DNA from: Phoebastria nigripes
Lineage: Eukaryota; Chordata; Aves; Procellariiformes; Diomedeidae
Reading direction: 5' to 3'
NCBI GenBank assembly: GCA_035582835.1
Contig: JAYKAV010001000.1
Span: 1,476,928 to 1,540,927 of the forward strand
Length of the DNA: 64,000 nt
The translations under genes were made by a program, and so were the position numbers. Every line of letters starts with the position of its first letter. Position 1 is the stretch's first letter. Shown here piece by piece: positions 47,256-59,985 of this stretch. A model generated the notes under the pieces. That model saw nothing but the letters and a program-made list of their open reading frames with translations, was not told the DNA's origin and made no database searches.

Positions 47256-50200
47256 GGGAGAAGGGAAAAAAATGAGGAAAGATGACTCCTTTCTTTTTGC
47301 CATCTTTGTGGATGTAGTTTGTCATGTCCCTTGTTTTCCTTAGAAGTGTCTCAAAATGAAATGTTTTGCTTGGTCTTTAAATAAAGAATTTTATATCAAA
47401 TATTTTCTTCTTCTGACATTGAGAAAATACAATTTGATCCAATATTTCAGGGTGAGTTCAGCATATCTTCTAGGTTTTTTTATGGCCTGACTTTTCATAG
47501 GAATGGTGAAGTAGCAAGTGAATTTTTATAAAAGTATTAGGCAATGCAGGGCACCTCTATCAGTAGGAAATGGGATTGGTGAGTGCTTTAAAGTCTAGCA
47601 TACTCCTAAAATCCATCTGCAGACAAAAGTTTTGCTGCAAGCCATAGATCTAGTTGCATAAAGATCATAAACATAAATCATAGGTGTACGTATGACAGGA
47701 GCTGTGATAATTGGTGGGGAAAACCAGGGCTATGTACGCAACGAAGTACACAGGACACAGCATTTTTTAGGATCCTTTGTGGGGACGGATGCTCAGTGGA
47801 TGGAGAAAAAGGAGCCTAACTTTATCTACATTAACTTCAGAAAATGACTGAAGTTTTGGAAGTTGTCCTTAGATTCCCACAGAGGTGCTTGCTAGGGAGA
47901 GCAGATATTGAATAAAAGACAGTGGAAGAGAGGGAAAAGGCTTCCTGCCTTTGCCTCTGCCTGGCCCTCTCCTGGAATTGCTTTGCTGGGGTGTATCAGA
48001 CACCCCATGTTACAGGGGTTGCAGCTCCCAGCATATGCACACAGGGCTGTACTATTACCAAGGCAGAGAGAATTTCAAGTACATTCTATTAGTATAATTA
48101 CCTCTATAATTGTAAATTACCCTCCAACAGGCTTTCAATTTTCAAATCATAGATAAATCTTTGAATTTAGTGAAGGCATCCCTCTTATGCTAAGCACTAA
48201 GAACATCCTGTACCCTTGATTACTTCAGATTTTGTAATAATATTTAGTTGTTCAGGAGTGATCACATAATTGGCCTGTAATATGCGAAATTTTGGCTTCC
48301 TAAGCCATCAAGAAGTTTCAATGTGTTCTGCATAAATACGTATTAAAAGTGATTTGCAAAATTACAGCTACACAATTGTCTAGAGCTGCAGAGTCTTCGA
48401 AAAAGCAAAAAAACCCAAGATCATGAATAACGGACAAATATTTATTTTTATTGTAGCCTCCTTAACAGTGCTCTATTTCTAATATTTTCTCAGGTTTTTA
48501 AAATGAAAACTAGTTATTCATTAATTTTACATTAAATGGATATTTTAATGAAATAATTCCTGTTTCATAGAAATAAAATGAACTGCATGCAGTTCTGTAA
48601 AAGATTCAAGCGGAAGCTTCAGCATGAAGCTTGGAAAAACAGATGTTTGTGAAGCTGTTGCTCACAACTTAATGCAGGTGTCTGGGAGAGAGACCTGCAG
48701 AGCACGTCAGAGTCCTGAGCAGGCAGTTCTAATGGAGTTTGAGACAATAAAATATTTTTATTCCTTGAAATAGGTATATAATCATCTTGTTAATGTGGTT
48801 TTACTTCAGATGAATGGAGAGTGGGCAGAACAGAAGGGTAATTAATAGTGACCTTGGAGAAAAAGCTTCAGTTTGTCTTTGCCCCAGTCGCATACTGGAC
48901 CTGTCTCACACAGCCAGGCCAAAACTCCAGGTGGCAGAATACCGGTTTCATAAAACTTACGTGACTGAAACATTCACACACTATTTTTTTTGTAAATTAC
49001 ATTTGAAAAATCAGGCTTTCTCAGAGCATAAATCTGGACAGAACCTGAATGTAAAATTTCCTGGTATGTTTTATGGTGCAAACACAGAATTGTCTGCTCC
49101 AATAATACAAACCCCCATTTTTTTTCTCTTTTGAATGGAGTGAATTGTTTGGCACCTGAATAATGTGGCAGCAGAGCCAAAATTAACTCCTGTTTCNCCA
49201 GAAAACTTGTGGCTAAGAAGTTGTCATATCACATTTGACTGTCAAATAAATTGTTTTGAGAACTGCTCTTTCCTTTTACATTTATAACATACATTGTTAT
49301 AAAAAGGAAAAGATTCTGTTAGACCCATAGACTTGACAAAACCCAGTTGCCACCAGTTCCATAATCACTGGATTCCATTATCATTGATTTTAATTGGGTA
49401 GTATACCTGGCCTGCATCTCTTGGTTGAAAAACCTAGAGGGACTTTTTGTAAAATGAGATAGAATTCAAAGTGAATTGGAACCATTAACTTAATGGTTAA
49501 GTTTATAATTTAAGCAAATGCATAAATTGGGTAAAGTAAAAATACAGGAAAGTTCAAGGTTAAACATTTCAAAATAATTGGAAATCCTTTCAGAGGTATC
49601 AATTTTACTTTGTAAAGCATCAATAGTTTTATTAAAATTGCTATTTTTATGAAATGTTGGATTCTGGGATATTTTTAATAATTATTGCGGAGAGCAGAAT
49701 TATGAGACTAGCTTGCATCTCTTTCTTTCTTATATTCCTTTGAATCTCTTTTTCACCTTTCTGTGACTGATTTTTGGTATTTACCAAGAATTTTAGGTAG
49801 TATAGAAAAGCCCAGCTGCTCACATCCATGCTTTTCAGTAGAGGATTTCATTAGACAGAGTTCTAGTTGGCTATGCATTTATTATCACATTGTAAGTGCT
49901 TAGTAAACCTATTCTCCCGTACAAATGTCCTAAATTATTTATTATAAAGGTTCTGAAACTACTTGAAATTTAAGTGCAAAAATGCATGATGAAATAATCC
50001 ATCCTACCATGTTTTTCTCGGTGGTGATTGTCTGGATGGTGGCAATACAGTCTAAAGATGCTGCTTCTGCGACTGTCCTGAAGAAATATAATTTTCTGTA
50101 TACGATAGCTGAAGCTGAACAACGTGAATCTTAGAACCCAGAGTCTGATTTCTTCATTCAGCTTTTCAGAAACTGATTTTCGTAACTGAGTTATGAACAT

Positions 50201-51909
50201 CTCTTCATACCTGACCATCACACTGTGTGCTCAAATATCCAGGCGAACATGTAAACAATATAAAAAAACCCCAAAAACATGTACTCAACAGTTACATGAA
50301 AGCATAGATGTAAACACATTTCTTTTGTGCTTTCCAAGCATTTATTCACATGCATCTTGTCTTCGTTGTAGTCTAATCCCTTTTGAATTCTCTATCATGC
50401 TGATGTACTTTCACTTCTAAATGGCTTTCTTTGCTCACAACTTTCTTGTTTTCCTAATTCTTTCTTCACAACTTACTTTTTATATCTTTTCATATATTTT
50501 CTTTTATGTAGGTACCTAGTTTCTTTCCTCTTTCTGCTAATTATTGTTTTCATTCTCACTGGTGGAGGTAGGTAGAGGGGAGAAAGTTCACAGGAATGTT
50601 CATTTTTGCTTAGCAAATACATATTCCTCTATATTTGTAGCCTCTCTCCATTATCTTTCAGAAAGATTAGAATATGTTTATTTCATTTATTTGAGTAAAG
50701 CTGCATAGAATTGAAGGGGAAAGAAACCTTGCTCAAAGAAAAACCCATGAGACCATGGTGTGCAGAAAGAGAATAAAATTTGAAAATGTTTTCTGCACGT
50801 ACCTAAACACGACATATAGTGTCCAGTAGAATAAAGCCTTACACAAAGCTACTAATGCAATTTTCTTCTACTAGTTCTTCTACTATAGCTACTATTATTT
50901 CTTCTTTTAAATTGCGGTCTCAGCTTGTTTGAGACTATCCAGTACAAATAAGAGTTATCTGTTGATAACTTTTACCACTGTAGCTTGTGTATATATATTA
51001 GATTCATAATCAATCAATAAAAATAAAATAATCCACTGTTAAAAATAGATTATTTGTTTAAACTAATCATCATTTAAATAAGAAATAAAAAGTAGTTCTA
51101 ATGTCCGGGGAAGCTACTAACCAGCAGTTGGGAGCCCTGCTAAATTTTAAGATGGGCATGAGGCCTGGATAAATTATCAGTGCTTTGGTTTCCCTTCCTG
51201 ACATTTCATCTGTGTGGTCTTCAGGCCAAAAGAGTACTTGTTTGTTCAAACAGTGCCTGAAGCGATGGGATGTTGCTTATTTACGGTAATGCAAACAAAA
51301 AAAAAAAATTATAAACGATCAAAAAGACCAAAATATAGCTGTTTAGTTTCACATGCTTAAGCATAATGAAGTTTTTAGGACAGCAGAATGGGTGTGGAAC
51401 GGGAATTTCCTGAGTTTCAGTCCTGAACTTCTCGTTGCTTTGGCTGATATCCCTAATGCAAATGACATTAGAAACCCAACTGAACAAAATCCTGTGTTAT
51501 GAAAATGCTAGGCAGGCATTCCACATTGGGATGGAGCTTCAGTAAAGGGCAATCAGGCGACCTACATTTTGGATTTTTTCCACATATTTATGACAGACTC
51601 TAATCAAATTAAAATTTTCCCTGTTTTTCCACGGGACTTTGAAACCTTTGAGTTTTTTTAAAAGGATTAGTGAGAATTCTTGTCAGTAAGTCAAGAGATG
51701 GTTTTATTTGCATTATGAGATTTTTAAGAATTAGTATATTTAAACCTTAAAAATGCAGTTTTCATTTATAATCTAGGATGTTCACATTAGACGTTTGGTA
51801 ATGCCTTGAAAACAATTGCCTTTGATTATTTAGAGGTTAGTGGTAATTCTTGAGGTCTTCGAGAGATGCAAGGGCACATCTAAACTGTTTCTCATGAGTG
51901 GCTGTACAA
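47256..51909. other. Unique non-coding DNA
   Basis: No gene seen. 47.93-48.07 kb is GC-richer and carries a perfect 8-bp inverted repeat, tggggtgt (47987-47994) and acacccca (48000-48007). 48.80-49.13 kb is open over 106 codons and high-complexity but shows no domain. 51.53-51.76 kb has conserved-element texture. One N near 49197. Confidence 0.5.
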
Positions 51910-51991
51910 TTTTTTTTTTTTTTTTTTTATATACGGCGTTTTCAGTTTCAGTTTTCGTATTTCTGCTTGAAAAAAAAAAAAAAAAAAAAAA
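51910..51991. repeat. T19 ... A22 inverted repeat with structured 41-nt spacer
   Basis: T19 (51910-51928) and A22 (51970-51991) can pair as a long stem. In the spacer, atacg (51931-51935) and cgtat (51956-51960) form an inner 5-bp stem. The remaining loop, read on the minus strand, contains gaaaactgaaactgaaaa (plus 51939-51956), which fits the interferon-stimulated response / IRF consensus (GAAANNGAAA). Both homopolymers may simply be independent simple repeats. Confidence 0.85.
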
Positions 51992-54900
51992 GTTACCATC
52001 CACATTTGGTTTTGTTGGCCTCTTTCTGAGCTGTTTAATGGACAACTGGTTTGTTTTATTTATCTGACAGGGTTTCTTCATATTGTTTCAGGTTATCAGC
52101 ACTCTTGCAGATCATATTACAGCTTGTGCTGGGATTTGACCCTCGCTAGGGTTCACTTTAAATCAGATCCTTATCATTAATGCAGTGATAAATAGAGATG
52201 CTTTGGAAGCAGTATACAGATTATTTATTTAGTGCCTCTCTGTATCATGTTTTATACAACCAGGGATCAATGTCAGACCTTTATGGATATAGCTTAGGTT
52301 GCATTCAGTAACTACAACCTAAAGCCCTTTAAATAATGTTAACTTAATAGCTGACATTTTTATGAAATAAGCCTGCAAGGGGGGGAAATGTAATATTGCT
52401 CTACAGTGAGGAAGATTTTGATTTTTAGTTTCATCCCCATGTTTTTAGTTTAACAACTGCCTCTGAAGTCCCCACTTTAAAAAATAAATTAAAAGGGGGA
52501 CAAATGCTTTTAAGGAAAAAATTGAGTGCTCTACCACAGGCGTGACCCTGGGTTATTGCTTTTGTAATGATACTTTTTGGGAGGCTCTAAATAATTTTGT
52601 GTTTTAAGGTCTCTCATTCCTACGTTTTTCCCCATGTAAGTCTTGCTGGTCCTCTTATGTCATAAGTGGTTTTCTTTTCTGTTAGATAAATTTAGGCTGA
52701 ATTAAAACATTTTCCCACTTCCAATGTTAACTTTGTTCGTAGTCTTATAACTTATATACTTGCAACTGTAATACTTGTTCTCAAGTGTCTGTCTTTCTCT
52801 GAAAGATGGCAGATTTGTAGTCTGTGTATTTCCTATCTTGGTTGTATTTGCATTAGTTTTAAAGTCTCCTTCTAAGCAGATAGCATGTAAGTGTAAGAAT
52901 GAAGAAAACAAGTTTTTTCTATTAGAATTATCAGAAGTCTATTCTATGTAACAAGCAAATTGAACTACTGCTAGGTAAATTAAATAATTCACTTAAGCTT
53001 TTACATTGTTGCAGACCATTTTTACAGAAGACTTTTTTAAGCAATTTAATAGGCATGTAAGTAGAGGAGAGGTGCCCAGTGGAAGGATGTTTAAGTACAA
53101 ATTTATGTTTTAGCAAAAATCAGATACTTAGATTTGAAGATATATCACGGGTAAAACTGGATTCAGGTTTGGGCATAAATACCAAAATCTCAAGAGTTAT
53201 TCTGATAAAATTTTAGCCCATACAGTAGAAATTCTAAGTATTCAGTGCCGCCTTGAATATTTTCTTCCTACTTGGAAATAAAATCTGTATGGGTGGGTTG
53301 GGTTATTTGATACAGTTAGAAATCGCCCTTCGAAGAGAAAAGAGAAAATATCAGAAGTATTCAGAACTGTGGAATGGTTTTGAGATTTGCAACTCATGTA
53401 TTTCATCCTCCACATGGTCTGTTACTGTAGAAATGTGCTCTATAAAGTATTAAGCATTTGAGGTCTAGCACGTTCAAGGAAAGTAGCTATAGGGATTTTG
53501 TTACCTTTTCTTTTTCTTCCACTTGCAATTTTAGTCTAAGCTGGGAATCGTATGGCTAAGGTGAAGAGAAAAAGAAAACTGAAACAAAATTCAAGTCCTT
53601 CAGAGATTTCATTAATCTACAAGGCCTTCCATCATATTAGCCATATCTATTTAAAAGCTTATCTGAAAATCCATAACCTCCGTTGGATGCTTGCTTCTNT
53701 AGGAGCTATGAAATATTCAGCCTGGTAGATTTTAGCTCATGCAAACAGGGATAGTCACTATTGCAGGGAACTAGCTCCAAGCTATCACGCTCTGTTCAAG
53801 AGGCAGCCAGGGAGGCAACTTCCTCAGGAAAATGGGTGATGGGTGTTAGGTTAGACTGAACTATGCAAGAGATTTATGTTGTAGTGATGGTCTTCAATAC
53901 TTTGGGCTGACCACAAGATGGTTGTGTACTTAGATCAAAATCAAATTTTCATTTAATTGAAAAGTTGGAGACATGTTTGTATTATTTGCTTTGAATGGCC
54001 TGTATAATTCCTCTTATAGTCTTGTATTGCTGTAATAGCACTAACAAATACTAAGAAAAAAGTCAAATGTTCATTACAAAGTTATAGTTAGTTTTACTTT
54101 CCTTTTTCCTTGCATGTTAATTTTAAAATTTTTTAGCCTTTCATTTCTGGAGTCTTGGTTTCTGTTGTAGTTATTAGCAATATAAGAATATTAGACCAAG
54201 TAGGATTCTGTGGGACAGGGATGTTTGTGAGTGTTCGCTTTGACTTCACACAGAGCATTTGAAGTTGTGGCTGAATTAGAGTGTATTTCTTTAAAAGGAC
54301 ATTTGTACTTCTTTAATAGATTAATGTATTTTATTGTTTAATTGGAGATCTGTTATTGGAGAATGATATGTTTGATATAACAAGTTTCAGTCTTTATCTT
54401 GGAAAGGATGAAGTGATGCCTTTCAAATGGATCCAAGGAAATGTAGGAATATTTTACAATACAATTTTTGAAATTACTGAAACACATTTCTTTATAAATG
54501 AAAAAAGAACAGCTGGAATTGTGCTGATCCATTCAAATACTCAGGATTTAGTTGATATACTGTATTCCTCCTAAATAAAAAAACTGGACATACATGATTG
54601 ATATGAGGTGTTTAAAGAAAATGTAAGCAGAATGCATTCCTATTAAGCAAAGTGTTAATTCATTTATCTGGAAGTCATCCAAAAGAAACAGCTATCATCT
54701 TGGTTAAGTTTGTTCTGATTCTGTAAACTGTATTGTTGCATGTTTGATTTTTGTTTGGTTTTTTCTTTTTTTTCTTTAGAACTTCAGTTTTCAGAAGTAC
54801 TCCCTTGCCTCTTCCCATCTATATTGGCCTCTCTAATAAAAGGTATTAATTAAGTCACTGTGGTTCATCTTGCTTACATCCTTGAATATTATGGTTAAAA

Positions 54901-55559
54901 CAACACTAAAGCACGTATTTTTAGTCATCAATGGTTTTATATTATGTCGCTTGTCTTCATAAGTCTCCAAATAAAGCTAAGAACTACTCCAGTGATTGAT
55001 AATCCAAATTTCAAATACTGTCTTGTATAAATGTCACTTCCAGGTCATTACTAATAAAGCATGTACCTATGTGGAAGTACACATGCCTGTCTCTGCTGCT
55101 GGCTTCTGTACATGCTCAATAATACCAAGTGTGAAAGGGCTTTAGATGGATATTTAACTGTATTATCTGTACTTGTTGACATGTTAATTGGTCTTAATGG
55201 ATCTTGACAAATACTAAGTTAATGATAACTGAGTGCAACAGATGGATAATAGAGGAGTCTAAAAACCTAAACCCAGATTTTCTCAGTAAAGACTGAACTT
55301 ACTATACAGTAGGCTGTTTCTATTACAGCTCATTATTAGATGAAATGCTACTGTTTGCAAAACTGCATTGTTCTACTTTTCCTACCATATTTTGTTCATT
55401 TGGAGGTGAAAAGGATCATACATTTTTTATAAGGCGAGATATTTTAAAAAGAGGGGGGAAGGTATAAAATCAGACAAGAACCTTGTGAACATTTTGATTT
55501 TGAGTATATTTCTTGTGAATATTTGAGAAAGATGAGTTTGCACAAAGAGCTTATTATGA
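51992..55559. other. Unique AT-rich non-coding DNA
   Basis: No gene seen. An 8-bp inverted repeat, ttaggttg at 52294-52301 and caacctaa at 52315-52322, is present. One N near 53699. No transposon is recognised. Confidence 0.55.
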
Positions 55560-56420
55560 TGTGTTAATTCAAGTATCGCACAGTGAAATGAGAGAACATC
55601 CTTAAACTTTCTTGTTGCCAATCACCAGGAGTTGTGAAACTGCTACAATATTAAGAAGTGGGAGATACAATCCCAACATGCAGTATAGGCCTGTCTTTAA
55701 GGTGAAAGATGTATTGATTGGCTTTAAATCCCACTTTAAAGAGGATGATGTATTTAAATCTGGACGCAAGGGGGAAGGGCAAGAACTTCCCCTGAATGAC
55801 AGTTACTGGTATTCTCTCAATGTTATTAGTGATTACTTTTACTCGCACACCCCTGTGAGAACGTTAATATTGCTATGTTGGCTTGGAACTGAAATACCCA
55901 TAAATCTCCATTTAAAGGAAAATTTCTAAACAACAAAATACAGAAATACGAACATTTTAATTCAAATCGAACGTGCTGTGTAGCATGTTGTTTACAGTGC
56001 AGTGCTAAATGCTGAAACACTTCACAAATTCATCTTACGGGCTCTTATGATTTGGGGATTGGAATTAAGTGCCAGAAATCCATGTTTAAATAGAATTAGG
56101 GATTTGACAGTGGTTGACAACAGCCAGGCAATTCCACATTATCCTACGTGCTGGCCCACGTCATGCGGTCCTCGTGCCATCAAAACTGTTGCTGAGCTCC
56201 AAAGAGATCCTGTCTGCTTAAAACCTAGCCTGTCAGTCCGTCTCGGGCTGGGATTTTCACAGGACTGTATAAGACTTGAGCACCCAGTTGCTATTTAAAG
56301 AGCTTTATGTTCTGCAACTGTTTGTGTAAGGAGCCTGTGGCTCGCTATAAAAAATTCTGCCACCTTTCCAAATATATCTGTTGGATTACAACTAGGTACT
56401 TCATTCAGATTCAGTCAACA
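55560..56420. other. Candidate conserved non-coding block
   Basis: The most gene-like texture in the window: high complexity, no long homopolymers, and several retained CpGs (tcttacgggc, cctacgtgctgg, cccacgtcatgcggtcctcg, ccgtctcgggctgg). Two plus-strand frames of about 100 codons follow one another (55612-55929 and 56002-56298), the first starting at a TTG, not an ATG. Neither peptide has a recognisable domain, they are in different contexts without clear splice sites, and a minus-strand frame overlaps the first. A regulatory element is more likely than exons, but conservation is untested. Confidence 0.28.
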
Positions 56421-59400
56421 GAGTTAGGATGAGAAGAGATGGGCACCAGGAGCCCTGAAAGTAGCTGGGAAAAGGAGATAAACTGTGTACTGGAAGCTCT
56501 GCTCAAGGCAGAAACCAACTGATGTGGTCTGCAACTGATGAGTGGCTCCAGCTTGATTAAAACCTTTGAATCTGTTCTTATTTCTGCTGACATTGGTGCT
56601 TACTTATAATGTTAATATAAAAGGTTGGTGGAAATTAAAGATAACAGAATATCGCATATATGGAGGGTGTTTGTTGTTATGTCTGCAGAAATTTTAGAGC
56701 GCTTATCCAGTGTGCTAAATTAAACCTAGTGTATTTCTGATCCATTATCTTCTGTTTGACCAGAGGCTTCAGAAGTAGGTGAATGAAATGCACAAGCCCT
56801 CTTACATCATGACAGTGGCATAATCTCCATATGGAAAAGGGAAAATCTTTCCTAAACCCTAAAAGCCAGTTAGATTCTACCTTGATGATTATCTGATGAC
56901 CCAGATCTTACATACTCAGCTAACACCATATGAATTCCAAGCAGGTCTTTTGTCTTTAAGTTACTCTTGGGCATACTTACAGCATTGTGTCTGTTTTTTT
57001 TTCAGCATCTCTGGTACGTTTTCTGTTTTCTAGACTCTAATGTAAGCTCTTCTGGGAGTGAGATCTACAAATTCAGCTTCCAAAGGTAGCCAGAATTTGG
57101 TCCTGAGTGTGACATTCCTATACAGTTCACAAATCCACAGTATCTTTGGCCAGTGTCAGCTGTGAGCGTACTGATTTACAGTTTATCTCCTGCACTGTAA
57201 GAGTGGTTACAATATAGACTCAACCTTAGCAAAAGCATTTCTAAGAGCAGTCACCTGATCAGCAGCCCACAAAANTGATCTTTAAGGTGATTGATTCTGA
57301 GCAGAACATTGCTGAAGTTTAGTGATTTTTGATCTGGTGACCTTAAGAAATATTAGACTAAAGCTAAGTAAAAATGATGGCAGATAAAGACAACAGATCA
57401 AAATTTAATTTTACAGCTGAATTCTCTTTGAGTAGACACACAGAATCTTTATAAAACTGTACATGGATTTCTAGGATGTCATAATCCTAGCAGTGCCCTT
57501 ATGTTCAGTTTAGAAAAAATTTTATAGGAATCTCACTTTTTTTTTTTTCTGTAAATGTGATGCTTTTAGAAATATAAATTCTGAACATTTTCCCCTTTTT
57601 CTATACTTACTGCTAACCCCCCCCCAAACAATTAATAAACTTCCACCTTTTTTTGCTAATAAGGATTCAATAAATCTTTTTCTATCTGTAGGTTTTCTTT
57701 TTAAAAAATATTAAAATTAAAGCTCCAACTGTAATGGGATTTTTTGCCTGTTTTCATGAAACCGAAGTTTCAAAAAATGCTGATTTTATTGGGATGAAAT
57801 GAAACCTTTCAGAGTCTCCTGTATGTATGCATGTACAGTCTCTGCTCCATCACTTGCTGGATTCGCAGGGTAAACACATTCAAGTCTCCGTTCTGAATCG
57901 AGCAGAGTAATTATTCAAAGGTATGCCTCCAAAAGTATGTGATTATCCTGGATAGTCCTAGCTATTTTGGAGGTTGTTTGCGTCTGACTAGACTCCAATG
58001 CATGCTGAGAGATTTTCCTTGATTAAAATTTTATTTGGTCTGTGTAGGCAAGAATTTTCAGGTTTTCCCTTTCCCTTGGGGGAAAAAAAANGTTTTCTCA
58101 AAGAAATTATTGAGAAACTAAAGCTGAAAGTAATATCTCATTTTAAAGAAATAACACTTCCTACTTCAAAGTGGTTGCTAATGAAAGGATTAATCTTTCT
58201 GGTTCCACTAGGCATTCATGTATACTGTTGCAAAACAAGTTAGGTGCATGATATTTGGGGAGTTATTTCAGCCTTGCTCTGAACAGTGTATGAAATTAAT
58301 CTGCAAACCAATTAATTGCCTAAATGATCAATTTTACATTGATATCTGTTTTGATATGAAAAATTGTACTTTGTTGCATCTTTTCTAGATTTTATATTCA
58401 CGTTGTCCCGGCAAGTTAGTGTTAGATGTTTGTATCTCTAGGAACAGATCTAACAGATACATAAATGCTAACATGTTTTTTTTTAAGAAAAATACTACAT
58501 AGATTACTTTAACAGCTGTATAATGTTGATTCAATCTTCAAGTTTTTAATAATGATTTGTATTTTATATGTACATAATAATCACTTTTTTCTTAATAATT
58601 CATTATCTTCCTTTAAATGTCTCTCAAGTGCAACTGTGCTATGTACATGTACTTTTTTTTACCAAGTAACCTGTTTTTATATTTTACATTTGTAATTCTT
58701 TCCAACCTTAATTTTTTCTTTCATATTCTCTTCTTTCGTATTCTTTCCGTTTCTCTAAATGAGGCCACCTATGAAACTGCTGGCAGTTAGTGAGAAAATA
58801 AGTGTTTAATGAGTGAGGAAACTATTACAGTAGTCAGGAAAGGGAAATTACAGCATATGTAATAGGACAACCATTACTTTTATAAAATTCAGTATGAAAT
58901 TGTTAATGTCTCTTGACAGTTCTCTAGTAATTAAGATTTCATCTTGATTGTCTTTCTGTTTACTTGAAATGATATGATGGTTAATATTGTTTAAATCACA
59001 ATGTTAAGTGAATGAAAAATCATAGTGTATAATCCTCTGGATGGTATTTATTAGAGGCTTTAGTGTTATACTCAACCCAGTTTAGAAAAATGTTTTTTCA
59101 TTAAATTGTGAATGTAAGTTTATAAATTGAAATTGCCTCTCGGTAATATTACTTTTATGTATAATATATATATGAACACGCATTTATATACTTCTCTAGC
59201 CTTTGAAAAATATATAAACTGTATAAATTAAGGCTAATTATGAGGTAAGACTAAAAGCTAGACTTTCAGACTAATTGATAATCCAATGAAACTCAGTATG
59301 TGTTAAAAATATTTGTAACAAATGTAATTGCTCAAAAACATATTTATGAGACAAGTAAACAGTTATCATTATTGTATCTGAGATAGCATTTCACGTTAGA

Positions 59401-59439
59401 TATAATCTAGATAAGAAACATCAAGGCAATAAACAGGCT
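56421..59439. other. Unique AT-rich non-coding DNA
   Basis: No gene seen. It includes a T12 run (57537-57548) and a C9 run (57617-57625). The tctagactctaatgtaagct, then cttctgggagtga segment near 57.03-57.06 kb recalls the 'agactgtaagctcttcggggcaggga' motif of ancient SINE/LINE tails, but it is too short to call. Ns near 57275 and 58091. Confidence 0.5.
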
Positions 59440-59731
59440 AAGCAGGTGCTTACTCAGAGGATAAAGGATGTCATGAAAATCAACCTCCCACAGAGCTAGA
59501 AGAGGAGGGTTTACAACTATNGGATCGTGTCATAATGATAACAGAAAGACACAGCCCTCCTAGCCAGAAAATAAAACAGAAACTTACCACCACCCAGAGA
59601 ACTATGAAGGGCACATTAACAGAAATAATCCTAAAATATGAAAATGAGCTAACATCAACAGAGAAAATTGATTCAATTAATTTTATAAAGAACACCACCA
59701 GTAAGGTCTTTTGGCAAGCATACTGTGCTTA
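59440..59731 (+). other. Open 96-codon stretch, unidentified
   Basis: From the stop codon TAA at 59439-59441 the frame stays open to the TAG after FWQAYCA at about 59730, with hydrophilic residues (TELEEEGLQL, then after an N, DRVIMITERHSPPSQKIKQK) and a charged C-terminal half. The composition is A-rich, unlike the T-rich DNA to the left. I recognise no domain. It could be a fragment of a transposon protein, an old pseudogene or chance. An N at 59521 adds uncertainty. Confidence 0.2.
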
Positions 59732-59764
59732 GATTTAAGCACTCTATGTTAAATTTCTGACTGT

Positions 59765-59985
59765 TGGGACTTTGTGACTTTTGGGAAGTCACTTGGTGCT
59801 AAAATCTGCTACAAATTCTCACTGTCCTCAAAAGATCTAAAATCAGTTTCTTGATTTTCTGTGTTTTAGTTCCCCAAGCGTAAAGCAGGAGTAATAGCAA
59901 TTTTCTGTCTTGAAGGTTTGTCACAAGGATGAATTCATTAATTTCTTAGCTGGTATAACATGGCAATGACACAACAGTATGATAA
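59765..59985 (+). mobile_element. MIR-like SINE relic
   Basis: gtgacttttgggaagtcact matches 'gtgaccttgggcaagtcact'. ctgtgttttagttccccaag, then cgtaaagcaggagtaatagc matches 'ctgtgcctcagtttccccatctgtaaaatggggataataat'. gaaggtttgtcacaaggatg, then aattcattaa matches 'agggttgttgtgaggattaattaattaa'. Three blocks occur in the right order and spacing over about 200 bp, making this the fullest MIR-like copy here. The central ~40 bp between blocks one and two looks like an insertion or strong decay. Confidence 0.7.

Noticed and set aside
48814..49134. 106-codon plus-strand frame
   Set aside because: Ends in a run of F codons from a T-tract; no domain. Likely chance in high-complexity DNA.
49360..49430. 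cattgattttaattgggtag as another palindromic-repeat copy
   Set aside because: Only about 20 bp resemble the core and no arm can be followed.
20723..51713. Perfect POU octamers (atgcaaat or reverse) at 20723, 30405, 36602, 40812, 51456 and 51706
   Set aside because: About four are expected by chance at this base composition, so there is no enrichment.
55612..56298. Two consecutive plus-strand frames of about 100 codons as possible exons
   Set aside because: No recognisable domain, the first begins at TTG, a minus-strand frame overlaps it, and lengths are within chance for a GC-richer block. Kept only as a candidate conserved element.
4698..56869. Identical 16-mer cctaaaccctaaaagc at about 4.70 and 56.85 kb
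   Set aside because: One or two shared 16-mers are expected by chance in 64 kb of AT-rich sequence, and the flanks do not match.
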